Shown: positions 1 to 9,771 of the stretch, one piece after another | How positions within the stretch are numbered: position 1 is the first letter of the stretch | Layout of the letters: the number at the start of each line of letters is the position of its first letter | DNA from: Oenococcus kitaharae DSM 17330 | Lineage (GTDB): Bacteria > Bacillota > Bacilli > Lactobacillales > Lactobacillaceae | Length of the DNA: 64,000 bases | Assembly: GCF_000241055.1 (NCBI RefSeq) | Contig: NZ_CM001398.1 | Coordinates: 1,289,163-1,353,162, forward strand | Direction: 5' to 3' | Made by a program: the position numbers and the translations under genes | Notes under the pieces: model-generated | The model's database searches: none | Told to the model about the DNA's origin: nothing | Seen by the model: the letters and a program-made list of their open reading frames with translations, nothing else

Positions 1-400
1 CCTGCCACTAAAACCCGCTGTTCATGAATTTTATTTCAAATCTGATGCATTGGATGATCCCTTTATCAATGATGAGCAGGTCTTGGCTTTGAAAATTGCT
101 GATGCTAAGACGATCGCGGCCTTAAAAGAAAAAGCTGAAACAGTCAATCAGCTGTTAACAGAATTGTTTGCTTCAATCGGCGTGACCTTAGTCGATTTCA
201 AATTGGAATTTGGTTTTACAGATGACGGGCGGCTAATTTTAGCTGATGAACTGTCACCGGACAATATGCGGCTGCTTGATCAGGAGAGCCAGCAGTCCTT
301 GGATAAAGATGTTTTTCGGAAAAAGACCGGCGATTTGAGGGTCGGCTATCAGACTGTGTTAACCCGTTTGAACAATAAATTGAGCATAAAGGAAAACTAA
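1..400 (+). CDS. purC: PurC, SAICAR synthase (C-terminal part)
   Basis: The window opens inside this gene; codons are in frame from base 2 and the TAA is at 398-400. About 130 C-terminal residues are visible. They include the stretch PAVHEFYFKSDALDDP and, near residue 75, FGFTDDGRLILADELSPD, both typical of phosphoribosylaminoimidazole-succinocarboxamide synthase. The enzyme joins CAIR and aspartate in an ATP-dependent step of IMP synthesis in the cytosol. It is the first visible gene of the purC-S-Q-L-F-M-N-H-D run, and purS follows after 2 bases. The true start and the operon promoter lie upstream of the window. Confidence 0.95.
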   Translation, partial: LPLKPAVHEFYFKSDALDDPFINDEQVLALKIADAKTIAALKEKAETVNQLLTELFASIGVTLVDFKLEFGFTDDGRLILADELSPDNMRLLDQESQQSLDKDVFRKKTGDLRVGYQTVLTRLNNKLSIKEN

Positions 401-402
401 TT

Positions 403-666
403 ATGTATTTGGCTAAAATTTACGTCACTTATAAAAAATCGATTCTGGATCCGCAAGGCGAGGTCGTTAAGTCAGCCCTGCATCGTCTGAGCTATACGAA
501 TGTCGAGGCTGTTACTTGCGGGAAATATTTTGAAATCAAGCTGGATACCACTGATAAAGCGGCGGCTGCCAAGGAAGTGGAAGCATTTTCTGACGAGCTG
601 CTGATTAATATCAACATGGAAAGCTTCACTTACGATTTGAGCGAACTGGCTGAGGCGGTGGATTAA
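403..666 (+). CDS. purS: PurS, FGAM synthase small subunit
   Basis: This 87-residue protein has the usual PurS length and start (MYLAKIYVTYKKSILDPQG), with the conserved VKSALHRL segment near residue 25. PurS bridges PurQ and PurL in the three-part FGAM synthase of Gram-positive bacteria and helps channel ammonia. The AAAGGA at 388-393 gives a ribosome site 9 bases before the ATG. It sits directly between purC and purQ, with one base separating it from the purQ start. Complex membership is known for the family; the assignment here rests on length, sequence and neighbours. Confidence 0.95.
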   Translation: MYLAKIYVTYKKSILDPQGEVVKSALHRLSYTNVEAVTCGKYFEIKLDTTDKAAAAKEVEAFSDELLININMESFTYDLSELAEAVD

Positions 667-667
667 C

Positions 668-1342
668 ATGCGCGCGGCGGTGATTAATTTTCCTGGTTCC
701 AATTGCGTACTGGATATGTATTATGCGCTGAAGGATTTTCGACTTGATGCTGAAATTGTTGATGCCAACCAGGAAAATCTAGATGGCTTTTCAGCAATTT
801 TTCTGCCGGGCGGCTTTTCTTATGGTGATTATCTGCGCACAGGCGCGATCGCGCGTTTTGCGCCAGCCATGAAAGGCGTTGCCAAAGCGGCGAAAGATGG
901 TCGGCTGGTTGTCGGCATTTGCAACGGTTTTCAGATTCTGACAGAAGCTGGTTTGTTGCCTGGAGCCTTAAGGGAAAATGCCAAACCCGGCTTTATCTGC
1001 GATGAAATCACATTAAATGTTGCTAACCCCGACAGTATCTTCTCATCGGCTTATGACAAGTTGCAAATCACATTGCCGATTGCTCACGGTGCCGGCAATT
1101 ATTACGCTGACGCACAGACACTGGCATCATTAAAAGCACATCAGCAGATTATTTTCACTTATGAAGATAATCCCAATGGCTCCTTGGATGATATCGCCGG
1201 AATCGTCAATCAGGCGGGTAACGTGTTTGGCATGATGCCCCATCCTGAACGTGCTGTCGATTCGCTTTTAGGCAACACGGACGGCCGCGCTTTCTTCCAA
1301 TCAATTCTGCAAAGAAAGGATCTTTTAACCCATGCTGACTAA
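668..1342 (+). CDS. purQ: PurQ, FGAM synthase glutaminase subunit
   Basis: This is a class I glutamine amidotransferase of 224 residues. The nucleophile is Cys85 in [11 protein letters not shown], and the His/Glu pair is in MPHPERAVD (about residues 192-194). It hydrolyses glutamine and passes ammonia to PurL for conversion of FGAR to FGAM. Its start, [13 protein letters not shown], matches the family. The stop overlaps the purL start by 11 bases, which suggests translational coupling of the two subunits. Nothing looks degraded. Confidence 0.96.
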   Translation: MRAAVINFPGSNCVLDMYYALKDFRLDAEIVDANQENLDGFSAIFLPGGFSYGDYLRTGAIARFAPAMKGVAKAAKDGRLVVGICNGFQILTEAGLLPGALRENAKPGFICDEITLNVANPDSIFSSAYDKLQITLPIAHGAGNYYADAQTLASLKAHQQIIFTYEDNPNGSLDDIAGIVNQAGNVFGMMPHPERAVDSLLGNTDGRAFFQSILQRKDLLTHAD

Positions 1343-3554
1343 AGTAAATCCCGAACCAAAAACGGCTGTCCAGATTCAAACCGAGAAAATTTACGCGGAT
1401 TGGGGCTTGACCGAGCGCGAATACGAGATCATAAAAACGCGTCTTGGCCGTTTGCCTAATTACACGGAAACGGGCTTATTTTCAGCCATGTGGTCCGAAC
1501 ACGCTTCTTATAAAAAATCCCAGCCATTACTGCGCAGCTTTTGGTCAAAAAATGAGCGCGTCCTGCAAGGGCCTGGTGAAAACGCCGGTATTTTGGATAT
1601 CGGTGATGGTCAGGCAGTTGTTTTCAAAGCCGAAAGCCATAACCATCCGTCACAAGTCGAACCCTATCAGGGTGCGGCCACCGGAGTTGGTGGTATTTTA
1701 AGAGACATTTTTGCCATGGGGGCTCAGCCGATCGCAGTTTTGGATTCCTTGCGTTTTCCGGAAGTCACCGATGACAAGACACGTTCTTTGATTGACGGCG
1801 TGATTGCAGGGATTGCTGGTTATGGAAATTCAATCGGTATTCCAACGGTTGGCGGCGATGTCTATTTTGACGATTCATATCGCGGCAATTTGTTGTGCAA
1901 TGTAATGGCTGTCGGCTTGATGAATCACAGTATTATCAAAGTCGGTCAGGCTCGCGGTGCCGGCAATTCGGTGATTTATGTTGGCGCCAAGACAGGACGC
2001 GATGGGATAAACGGTGCCAGTTTTGCATCAGCTGAATTCTCGTCTGAAAAAGCTGCTCAGCGTTCGGCCGTCCAAGTCGGCGATCCCTTTATGGAAAAAC
2101 TGGTCATGGATGCCACAATCAAAGCTGTCAAAGACCTGCCGGATATTGTCTTGGGCATTCAGGATATGGGTGCGGCCGGGATTTTGTCTTCCTCATCGGA
2201 AATGGGCGAAAAAGGCCACTCAGGGATTGAGCTGAATCTGGATCGCGTACCAGTTCGTGAGACCGGCATGATTCCTTATGAATTGATGCTGTCCGAATCG
2301 CAGGAACGCATGCTGCTTGTCGCCGCTAAAGGGCAGGAACAGCGCGTGATCGATCTCTATAAAGATTTCGGATTAGACGCGGTTGTGATTGGCAAAGTGA
2401 CAGATGATGGCCGTTATCGTTTGACCTTTCAGGGGGAAACGGTCGCTGATGTCGACATTAATCTGTTGACAAAAGCGCCTTCCAGCGAACTGCCTAGTCA
2501 ATTACCGGCTCATATCGCCGAGGCTGAGCAGACACAATTCCAGCCTGTCGTGAAAGATCCTGCTGAAATGTTTTTGAAAATGCTGGCATCCCCGACAATC
2601 GCTTCAAAAAAAGCCTTTTATCGTCATTTTGATTCCATGGTTAGAAGCGACACCGTTTTGCGTCCTGGATCCGATGCCGCGGTCTTGCGTATTCGCGGGA
2701 CAAAAAAAGCGCTCGCGATGACGACTGATGTCAATAGCCGCTACGTCTATTTGGATCCCTATGAAGGCAGTCGTATGGCCATGGCTGAAGCAGCTAGAAA
2801 TATTGTCGCCAGCGGTGCGATTCCGATCGGGATTACGGATTGCCTGAATTTTGGCAATCCCGATGATCCAGAAATTTATTATGAGTTAAAAGAGTCAATT
2901 GCCGGCTTAAATCAGATGGCCAAAAAACTGAATACGCCAGTGATTTCCGGCAATGTTTCCCTATATAACGAGACAGATCATCAAGCGATTTACCCGACGC
3001 CGATGGTCGGCATGGTTGGCTTGATTGAAGACAACCGCCAGATTACTTCGGTACCTTTCAAGCGGGCCGGTGATTTGATTTATTTAATCGGCCAAACACA
3101 AGACGACTTTAACGGTACGGAAATCCAAAAACTGTTAACGGGTAAGATTTCCGGAAAACTTTTCACTTTTGACGAGACGGCTGAATTAGCTAACCAACAG
3201 TTTGTTACTAAGGCGATTGCAACTGGCCTGCTGGCTTCGGCACATGATTTGTCTGAAGGCGGTTTGGCTGTGGCTTTGTCCGAATCTGTTTTCAATACGG
3301 ATTTCAGTTTCCAAGTGGCTTTTCAGGGCACACATGCAGCTTTGTTCTCAGAGACCAATGGTCGTTTTATCGTCTCCGTGACAGCTGACAAGCAGCAGGC
3401 CTTTGAACAATTAGCCGGTAAACAGGCTGAGCTGATCGGTCAAGTCACCGATGGCACAACACTAGAAATTAAAGATGCTGAAGGCAGTTTTTCAATCAGC
3501 AAGCAGCAAGCCGCCGATCGCTGGCAGAATGCACTGGCTGAGTTGATGAGCTAA
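1332..3554 (+). CDS. purL: PurL, FGAM synthase large subunit
   Basis: This 740-residue protein is of the small PurL type that works with separate PurS and PurQ. It binds FGAR and ATP and aminates the substrate with ammonia from PurQ. Visible signatures are [16 protein letters not shown] near residue 50, the [13 protein letters not shown] active-site segment near residue 100, and VGDPFMEKL near residue 240. The AIRS-like repeats span the whole length. The start lies inside the end of purQ, and purF follows after 10 bases with GGAGA as its ribosome site. Confidence 0.97.
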   Translation: MLTKVNPEPKTAVQIQTEKIYADWGLTEREYEIIKTRLGRLPNYTETGLFSAMWSEHASYKKSQPLLRSFWSKNERVLQGPGENAGILDIGDGQAVVFKAESHNHPSQVEPYQGAATGVGGILRDIFAMGAQPIAVLDSLRFPEVTDDKTRSLIDGVIAGIAGYGNSIGIPTVGGDVYFDDSYRGNLLCNVMAVGLMNHSIIKVGQARGAGNSVIYVGAKTGRDGINGASFASAEFSSEKAAQRSAVQVGDPFMEKLVMDATIKAVKDLPDIVLGIQDMGAAGILSSSSEMGEKGHSGIELNLDRVPVRETGMIPYELMLSESQERMLLVAAKGQEQRVIDLYKDFGLDAVVIGKVTDDGRYRLTFQGETVADVDINLLTKAPSSELPSQLPAHIAEAEQTQFQPVVKDPAEMFLKMLASPTIASKKAFYRHFDSMVRSDTVLRPGSDAAVLRIRGTKKALAMTTDVNSRYVYLDPYEGSRMAMAEAARNIVASGAIPIGITDCLNFGNPDDPEIYYELKESIAGLNQMAKKLNTPVISGNVSLYNETDHQAIYPTPMVGMVGLIEDNRQITSVPFKRAGDLIYLIGQTQDDFNGTEIQKLLTGKISGKLFTFDETAELANQQFVTKAIATGLLASAHDLSEGGLAVALSESVFNTDFSFQVAFQGTHAALFSETNGRFIVSVTADKQQAFEQLAGKQAELIGQVTDGTTLEIKDAEGSFSISKQQAADRWQNALAELMS

Positions 3555-3564
3555 TGGAGAAATC

Positions 3565-5097
3565 ATGACGAAATTGCAAGCAGCAACTGATGTACAAGGA
3601 TTGAATGAAGAATGCGGCCTCTTTGGTGTCTGGGGATTGCCGGATGCGGCGCAGACAACTTTTTACGGCATGCATGCCTTGCAGCATCGCGGTCAGGAAG
3701 GTGCTGGGATTGTTTCAAATGATCACGGCCATTTGTGGCAGCGGCGCGGACTTGGACTGTTGTCGGATGTTTTCCGTGATCCAGAGAAAATCGAAAGCCT
3801 AAAAGGGACTTCGGCGATTGGCCATGTACGTTATGCCACGGCCGGCACGCATGGGATTGAAAACATTCAGCCTTATCTGGTACACTTTAATGATTATCAG
3901 ATTGCTTTAGCTCACAACGGCAATATCACAAATGCGCTGACTCTTCGCAAACAACTGGAGGATTCTGGATCGATTTTCCAGTCTTCTTCTGATTCGGAAA
4001 TTCTGCTGCATCTGATCCGCCGTTCGCACAAAAGCACGATGAAAGAAAAAATTGCCGAATCGTTATTAAAGCTGCGCGGCGGTTTTGCCTTTCTGCTGTT
4101 AACGCCGGATGGTATGTACGCCGCTTTGGATCCGCATGGTTTTCGGCCATTTTGTGTCGGGCGTCTTCCTGGCGGCCAGTATGTCGTGGCTTCTGAGACA
4201 GCCGCTTTGACGATGACCGGGGCGGAATTTTTATTCGATATTCAGCCCGGCGAATTATTGACGATCAACGATCAAGGCTTGCAAATCGACCATTATACGC
4301 AGCATGTTTCGCTGAATATCGATGTGATGGAATATATCTATTTCGCGCGGCCGGATTCGACGATTTACGGGGTTAATGTCCACATGGCGCGCAAACACAT
4401 GGGACGCAGACTGGCGATCGAACAGCCAGTCCCAAATGCTGATATGGTTGTCGGCGTGCCAAATTCATCACTGTCGGCTGCTCAAGGATACGCAGAAGAA
4501 GCCGGCCTACCAAACGAAATGGGCCTCGTGAAAAATCAATACATCGCGCGGACTTTTATTCAGCCTAACCAGGATCGGCGCGAGCGGGCTGTCCGTATGA
4601 AACTGTCGCCAGTTAAAGAAGTCGTAGCAGGCAAGTCAATTGTGTTGATTGACGACTCGATTGTTCGCGGCACGACCTCCATGTACATTATCCAGATGCT
4701 CAAAGACGCCGGCGCGCGCGAAGTGCATGTCCGGATTGCCTCGCCAGCTTTTAAATACCCGTCTTTTTACGGCGTTGATATGCAGACGACTGACGAATTG
4801 CTGGCTGCCAACCACACGCTGGCAGAAATGACTGAGATGATTCACGCTGATTCGCTGGCCTTTTTATCCGTCGAAGGCTTGGTTGATTCGATTAATCTCA
4901 AGACGCCTTATCCGGGAAACGGTTTAACGACAGCCTATTTCGACGGCCATTATCCGTCACCGATTTATGATTACGCACCGTCTCTGCAGGCAAAAGCTGA
5001 TGCTGGCCTGGTGGTCTTTGATCCAGAGCCGGCTGCTGAATCTGTCTTAACCAGCAATATGATTATTTCCAAACAAGAAGGAGCTGTCTATGAGTGA
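3565..5097 (+). CDS. purF: PurF, amidophosphoribosyltransferase
   Basis: PurF catalyses the first committed purine step, PRPP plus glutamine to phosphoribosylamine. The 510-residue protein has a 16-residue propeptide before the Ntn nucleophile Cys17 (NEECGLFGVWG), an N-terminal glutaminase domain, and a C-terminal phosphoribosyltransferase domain with the PRPP loop VLIDDSIVRGTTS near residue 360. The C-terminal region that holds Fe-S ligand cysteines in Bacillus PurF reads LTTAYFDGHYPSPIYDY here and has none. It should therefore be a cluster-free PurF. It overlaps purM by 8 bases. Confidence 0.97.
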   Translation: MTKLQAATDVQGLNEECGLFGVWGLPDAAQTTFYGMHALQHRGQEGAGIVSNDHGHLWQRRGLGLLSDVFRDPEKIESLKGTSAIGHVRYATAGTHGIENIQPYLVHFNDYQIALAHNGNITNALTLRKQLEDSGSIFQSSSDSEILLHLIRRSHKSTMKEKIAESLLKLRGGFAFLLLTPDGMYAALDPHGFRPFCVGRLPGGQYVVASETAALTMTGAEFLFDIQPGELLTINDQGLQIDHYTQHVSLNIDVMEYIYFARPDSTIYGVNVHMARKHMGRRLAIEQPVPNADMVVGVPNSSLSAAQGYAEEAGLPNEMGLVKNQYIARTFIQPNQDRRERAVRMKLSPVKEVVAGKSIVLIDDSIVRGTTSMYIIQMLKDAGAREVHVRIASPAFKYPSFYGVDMQTTDELLAANHTLAEMTEMIHADSLAFLSVEGLVDSINLKTPYPGNGLTTAYFDGHYPSPIYDYAPSLQAKADAGLVVFDPEPAAESVLTSNMIISKQEGAVYE

Positions 5098-6142
5098 GGA
5101 TGCTTACGCCAAATCCGGTGTTGATATCAAAGCCGGCGAAGACGCAGTCGCAAAAATTTCGGATTCAGTCAAATCTACTTATACAGATGGCGTACTGGAT
5201 GGTATCGGGTCTTTTGCTTCTTTTTTCCAGCTGCCGGCAGGGTACAAAAATCCCGTCCTCGTCTCTGGTACAGACGGCGTCGGTTCCAAATTATTGTTGG
5301 CCCAAGCTGCTGATCAGCATGGCAGCATCGGCCAGGATTTAGTCGCGATGGTGGCAAACGACATTCTCGTCCAAGGCGCCAAGCCTTTGTTTATGCTTGA
5401 TTATTTAGCCATTGATCACGTTGAATCCGACAAAGTTGCCAAGATCGTGGCCGGAATCGCTGATGGTGCCCGCCAAGCTGGGATGGCTTTAATCGGTGGC
5501 GAGATGGCCGAATTAGCTGATATGTATCCCAAAAATGAGTACGATCTGGCAGGATTTGCTGTCGGCGTTGTCGACAAAACAGCGATTTTGGACGGCAGTC
5601 AATCGGCCGAAGGGGATGTGTTGCTGGGTCTAGCATCAAACGGATTACACTCAAATGGTTTTTCGCTGGTCCGCCAACTGCTCATGAAAAATCCTGGCCT
5701 AAGTTGGGCACAGCTGGATCCTAATTTGCAGACAGAATTATTAAAGCCGACGCGCATTTATGTCAAAGCGCTCTTACCGTTAATGCAGGCAGATCGAATT
5801 CATGCGGCTGCTCACATTACGGGCGGCGGCATGCTGGAAAACCTGCCGCGCATGTTAAATGACAATGTTACTGCTGAAATTCACTGGGGGACTTGGCCGA
5901 TCCCAGCTATTTTCAAACGCCTGCAGACTGCTGGCCAATTATCAGACACAGAGATGTTGCGGACTTTTAACCTTGGTATTGGCTTGGTTGTCGCTGTGGC
6001 GCCTGATCAGGCGGCGGTCGTTTCAGAAAGTCTACAAGCTGCCGGCGAGCAGGTCTATCCAATCGGGCATCTAATAAAAAGGGCCGCGTCCGATCAAGCC
6101 CTGACATTTGTCGGACAGCCGGATTGGAGCCAGGAGCCATGA
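5090..6142 (+). CDS. purM: PurM, AIR synthase
   Basis: This 350-residue phosphoribosylformylglycinamidine cyclo-ligase closes the imidazole ring of AIR using ATP. It starts MSEDAYAKSGVDIKAGEDAV and carries the conserved VSGTDGVGSKLLLA segment near residue 60 and the HITGGGMLENLPR segment near residue 245. An AAGGAG ribosome site lies about 8 bases before the ATG, inside the end of purF. Its TGA overlaps the purN start as ATGA, so purF-purM-purN are likely coupled in translation. Confidence 0.97.
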   Translation: MSEDAYAKSGVDIKAGEDAVAKISDSVKSTYTDGVLDGIGSFASFFQLPAGYKNPVLVSGTDGVGSKLLLAQAADQHGSIGQDLVAMVANDILVQGAKPLFMLDYLAIDHVESDKVAKIVAGIADGARQAGMALIGGEMAELADMYPKNEYDLAGFAVGVVDKTAILDGSQSAEGDVLLGLASNGLHSNGFSLVRQLLMKNPGLSWAQLDPNLQTELLKPTRIYVKALLPLMQADRIHAAAHITGGGMLENLPRMLNDNVTAEIHWGTWPIPAIFKRLQTAGQLSDTEMLRTFNLGIGLVVAVAPDQAAVVSESLQAAGEQVYPIGHLIKRAASDQALTFVGQPDWSQEP

Positions 6143-6729
6143 CGGCGCCGATTCGCTTAGCTGTTTTTGCTTCGGGGAAGGGCACAAATTTCTCAGCACT
6201 CGCAGCATTTATCGAGCAAGAATTGCCGCAAGCTCAAATTGTCCGTCTGATTGTTGACCACGCGCACGTTCCCGTCATTGACCGCGCCGCCAAACACGAC
6301 GTGCCGGTCAGCGTGATCAAATATTCAGCTTACGCAGACAAATCTGCAGCCGAAAAGGCGATTCTGGCGATTCTCGATAAAGATCAGGCCCAAGGTATTT
6401 TGCTGGCCGGTTTTATGCGCATCATCGGGCCGGATTTGCTAGCCGCCTTTCCAAATAAAATCATCAACATCCATCCAGCGCTGCTGCCGAGTTTTCCGGG
6501 CCGCCAGGGCATTGCCGATGCCTTTGATTACGGCGTGAAAGTGACCGGCGTGACGATTCATTTCGTCGATAGCGGTGTTGATTCAGGAAAAATTATTGCT
6601 CAGGCTGCCGTTCCGATCGCAGATGGTGAGACTTTAGCCGAGGTAGAAACACATATTCACGAAGTCGAACACCGGCTTTATCCGCAGACTTTAAAAAAAT
6701 TGATTAAAAAGGGAGTATTTACCGCATGA
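6139..6729 (+). CDS. purN: PurN, GAR formyltransferase
   Basis: This is a 196-residue folate-dependent glycinamide ribonucleotide formyltransferase, which transfers a formyl group from 10-formyl-THF to GAR. Visible motifs are the N-terminal [13 protein letters not shown] and, near residue 110, [13 protein letters not shown], which holds the active-site His. A TTG in the same frame lies at 6124, but the ATG at 6139 was chosen because it forms an ATGA overlap with purM and has CAGGAG at 6131-6136. The stop again overlaps purH by 4 bases. Confidence 0.95.
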   Translation: MTAPIRLAVFASGKGTNFSALAAFIEQELPQAQIVRLIVDHAHVPVIDRAAKHDVPVSVIKYSAYADKSAAEKAILAILDKDQAQGILLAGFMRIIGPDLLAAFPNKIINIHPALLPSFPGRQGIADAFDYGVKVTGVTIHFVDSGVDSGKIIAQAAVPIADGETLAEVETHIHEVEHRLYPQTLKKLIKKGVFTA

Positions 6730-8255
6730 AAAGAGCATTGTTGAGTGTTTCAGATAAGACAGGCCTCGTCGATTTTGCCAAGAGACTGGTTGAAAACGAT
6801 TACGAGCTGATTTCCACGGGCGGCACTTTAAAAACACTGCAGGACGCCGATATTCCAGCTAAATCAATCACGGAAATCACGCATTTTCCGGAAATTCTCG
6901 ATGGCCGTGTCAAGACTTTACATCCGGCTGTCCATGCGGCTTTGTTGGCCAAACGGGAAAACGCTGATCATATGGCAACTTTAAAAGAGCTGGACATCAC
7001 GCCAATCGACCTCGTGGCTGTCAACTTATATCCTTTTAAAGAGACCGTCAGCAATCCCAACGCGACTTACGATCAGGCGATTGAAAATATCGATATCGGC
7101 GGGCCTTCGATGATTCGTTCGGCGGCCAAAAACGCCAAAGATGTCCTGGTACTCGTTGACCCGGCGGATTATGCCGCTGTTTTAACGGCCATTTCAGAAA
7201 ACCAAATCACTGACGACCTGCGCCGGACACTGCAAGCCAAGGCTTTCCGCCACACGGCAGCTTACGATGCTTTGATCGCGTCCTATTTGTCAAAGACAGC
7301 CTTCCCGGAAAAACTGACGCTGACCTACGAAAAAGATTTCGATCTGCGTTACGGTGAAAACCCGCATCAAAAAGCGGCCGTTTATGCCAATCCAATTCCG
7401 ACGCCATATTCGATTCTGCAGGCTAAAATTCTGCACGGTAAAAAACTCAGCTACAACAATATCAAAGATGCCGACGCTGCCTTGAGAACGATTCTGGAAT
7501 TCAATCGGAAGCCGACTGTCGTGACACTCAAACATATGAATCCGGCTGGTATCGGTCAGGCCGACACGATTGAAAAGGCCTGGGACAAGGCTTTTGCGGC
7601 TGATGATATCTCGATTTTCGGCGGGATCGTCGTTGCCAACCGTGAAATTGATCTGGCCACTGCGACAAAAATGCACGCGATTTTCCTGGAAATCATTATT
7701 GCGCCGAGTTTCACGCCGGAGGCTTTTGATATGCTGGCCAAAAAGAAGAATCTGCGCTTATTGTCGCTGCCGATTGCCGACCAGCTGCCTAAAGAAATTG
7801 AAGTGACTTCTGTCTTGGGCGGCGCTGTGGCTCAGGAAATGGATGATGTCGTTGAAGAAGAAGCTGATCTAGAGGTCGTTTCAGAAAAACAGCCGACGGC
7901 CGAGCAGATTTCAGCTTTGATTTTTGCCCAAAAAGCTGTCAAACACGTCAAATCAAACGCCATTCTCGTTGCGACTGACGGACAGACTTTGGGTATCGGT
8001 GCCGGTCAGCCTAACCGCATTGATTCTGTGAAAATTGCGATTGCACATGCCGAGACGAAGCCGGATTTTGCAAATGCTGTCCTAGCTTCCGATGCCTTTT
8101 TCCCAATGGACGACTCTGTCTCTTTTGCAGCTTCCAAAGGTATTTCTGCGATTGTCGAACCCGGGGGTTCGATTAAAGACAAAAATTCGATTGCCATGGC
8201 AAACAAACTGGGCGTCGTCCTCGTCTTTTCACACCGCCGGCATTTCCGCCACTAA
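6726..8255 (+). CDS. purH: PurH, AICAR transformylase / IMP cyclohydrolase
   Basis: This 509-residue bifunctional enzyme performs the last two steps to IMP. The N-terminal MGS-like cyclohydrolase domain shows [12 protein letters not shown] and [14 protein letters not shown]. The C-terminal transformylase domain shows [14 protein letters not shown] near residue 205 and [13 protein letters not shown] near residue 265, where many homologues have Cys instead of Ala. It ends in the usual RHFRH tail. The start is in an ATGA overlap with purN; purD follows after 23 bases with a strong AAGGAGG at 8261-8267. Confidence 0.97.
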   Translation: MKRALLSVSDKTGLVDFAKRLVENDYELISTGGTLKTLQDADIPAKSITEITHFPEILDGRVKTLHPAVHAALLAKRENADHMATLKELDITPIDLVAVNLYPFKETVSNPNATYDQAIENIDIGGPSMIRSAAKNAKDVLVLVDPADYAAVLTAISENQITDDLRRTLQAKAFRHTAAYDALIASYLSKTAFPEKLTLTYEKDFDLRYGENPHQKAAVYANPIPTPYSILQAKILHGKKLSYNNIKDADAALRTILEFNRKPTVVTLKHMNPAGIGQADTIEKAWDKAFAADDISIFGGIVVANREIDLATATKMHAIFLEIIIAPSFTPEAFDMLAKKKNLRLLSLPIADQLPKEIEVTSVLGGAVAQEMDDVVEEEADLEVVSEKQPTAEQISALIFAQKAVKHVKSNAILVATDGQTLGIGAGQPNRIDSVKIAIAHAETKPDFANAVLASDAFFPMDDSVSFAASKGISAIVEPGGSIKDKNSIAMANKLGVVLVFSHRRHFRH

Positions 8256-8278
8256 CACAAAAGGAGGGCTCATTAGTC

Positions 8279-9559
8279 ATGGCTAAAGTATTAATCATTG
8301 GCACAGGTGCTCGCGAGCATAGCCTAGCCAAAACATTTCTGACAAGCAAACATGTCGACACTGTGATTGTCGCACCTGGCAATGACGGGATGATAGAGCT
8401 TGGCATCCAGACTGCGTCCGTGGCCGTGGATGATTTGCCCGGTTTGGTCGCTCTGGCGAAAAAAGAAGAGATCGACTTGACTTTTGTGGGCAGTGAAGAG
8501 CCGCTGGTTTTGGGCGTCGTTGATGCTTTTCAACAAGCCGGCCTGCGCATTTTCGGGCCAAATAAAGCGGCTGCTCAATTAGAAGGATCCAAGACATTCA
8601 CCAAAAAAATCCTGCAATTAGCCCAGGCACCGACGGCAGCTTATCATACGGTTAGTTCACTGACCGATGCTGAAAAAATCGTGGCTGGCAAACAGTTTCC
8701 GCTTGTCTTTAAGCTAGACGGTTTAGCGGCTGGAAAGGGCGTCTCAATTATCAAAACGCGCCCAGAAGCTGCTGAAAAACTCACTGACATCTACAGCAAA
8801 AATCCTGCCGAAAGTCTGTTAATCGAAGACTTCATGTCTGGGATAGAGTTTTCAATGTTTACCTTAGTCGGCAGTCATGGACAAATCGTTAACTTGCCAG
8901 CGGCTCAGGATCACAAGCGCCGTTTTGATGCCGACAAAGGGCCTAATACTGGCGGCATGGGTGCCTATAGCCCGATGCTGCAGCTGCCGGATTCAGTCTT
9001 ACAAGAGACAACAGACAAAATTATTCTGCCGACAATCCGGGCCATGGCCGCCAATCAGACACCTTTTGTCGGGGTCTTGTATTCCGGCTTGATGTTGACA
9101 CAGGCAGGTGTTAAAGTCGTCGAATTCAATGTGCGTTTTGGCGATCCAGAGACACAGGTGATTCTGCCTCAATTGACCTCGGATTTTTACGAGCTGATCT
9201 CAGATCTGCTTGCTGGCAAAACGACTCAGGCAGCTTGGCAAGATCAAGACGTGTATTTAGGCGTTGATATCGCAGCTCCGGGTTATCCCGAAGATGTTCA
9301 GCCGGGCTTCCCAACGCCACTGCCAGCAGACTTGCCAGATGGTTTTGAGATTGATTATGCGGCCGTACGCAAGTCCGGCCAGCAATTCCTATCGACTGGC
9401 GGACGTGTGGCGACGATCGTGGTGCACGCTGCGACAATGCTGGCGGCACAAGAAAAAATTTATAAATATTTAGATCAGGCACATTTAAAACTGACTTATC
9501 GTCATGATATCGGTTATCAATTGGCCGATTTCCAGAAAAATTTTTCACGGCAGCATTAA
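8279..9559 (+). CDS. purD: PurD, GAR synthetase
   Basis: This 426-residue ATP-grasp ligase joins phosphoribosylamine and glycine. It starts MAKVLIIGTGAREHSLA. The ATP-grasp core shows FKLDGLAAGKGVSI near residue 145 and QDHKRRFDADKGPNTGGMGAYS near residue 210-230, with VVEFNVRFGDPETQ near residue 285. It is the last gene of the IMP segment. No clear terminator is visible directly after it; the next 200 bases hold a new promoter and a riboswitch for guaB. Confidence 0.97.
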   Translation: MAKVLIIGTGAREHSLAKTFLTSKHVDTVIVAPGNDGMIELGIQTASVAVDDLPGLVALAKKEEIDLTFVGSEEPLVLGVVDAFQQAGLRIFGPNKAAAQLEGSKTFTKKILQLAQAPTAAYHTVSSLTDAEKIVAGKQFPLVFKLDGLAAGKGVSIIKTRPEAAEKLTDIYSKNPAESLLIEDFMSGIEFSMFTLVGSHGQIVNLPAAQDHKRRFDADKGPNTGGMGAYSPMLQLPDSVLQETTDKIILPTIRAMAANQTPFVGVLYSGLMLTQAGVKVVEFNVRFGDPETQVILPQLTSDFYELISDLLAGKTTQAAWQDQDVYLGVDIAAPGYPEDVQPGFPTPLPADLPDGFEIDYAAVRKSGQQFLSTGGRVATIVVHAATMLAAQEKIYKYLDQAHLKLTYRHDIGYQLADFQKNFSRQH

Positions 9560-9587
9560 GATTTGGCATTCTCGGCCAATTTAGCTG

Positions 9588-9615
9588 TTGCTTTTTTACT
9601 GATCTTTGGTAAGAT
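9588..9615 (+). promoter_or_regulatory. Promoter of the guaB leader
   Basis: TTGCTT at 9588-9593 and TAAGAT at 9610-9615 are 16 bases apart, and a TG lies one base upstream of the -10 (extended -10). Transcription should start near 9622, just before the riboswitch aptamer. This gives guaB-purA-purB-hpt-guaA a promoter separate from purC-D. Confidence 0.6.
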
Positions 9616-9628
9616 AAATAACAATCAA

Positions 9629-9690
9629 GCAGGTATATCGTCGGATAATGGCTGACAGTTTCTACCCAGCACCTATGCTGGACTATCTGT
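9629..9690 (+). promoter_or_regulatory. Purine (guanine-class) riboswitch aptamer
   Basis: The canonical three-way junction can be drawn by eye. P1 is 9629-9635 with 9684-9690. P2 is GTCGG 9640-9644 with CTGAC 9652-9656. P3 is CCAGC 9666-9670 with GCTGG 9677-9681. Junction J2/3 has the invariant TTTCTAC at 9659-9665, and J3/1 reads AC before TAT. The specificity base equivalent to C74 is C9683, which predicts guanine or hypoxanthine rather than adenine. L2 (ATAATGG) keeps the GG and L3 keeps the CC needed for the loop-loop contact, but L3 is about 3 bases shorter than in the Bacillus xpt aptamer. Confidence 0.9.
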
Positions 9691-9706
9691 GGATGTAGCT
9701 CTTTTT

Positions 9707-9750
9707 GGCATCCGCAGGGACTTCTTGAAGCTTTCTGCGAATGCCTTTTT
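9707..9750 (+). terminator. Riboswitch expression platform (intrinsic terminator)
   Basis: GGCATCCGCAG at 9707-9717 pairs with CTGCG-A-ATGCC at 9735-9745, followed by TTTTT at 9746-9750. It lies 17 bases after the aptamer and 22 bases before the guaB ATG. The expected logic is that bound guanine lets the terminator form and shuts down guaB and the genes behind it. Confidence 0.85.
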
Positions 9751-9771
9751 GTATATAAACGTGAGGATAAT

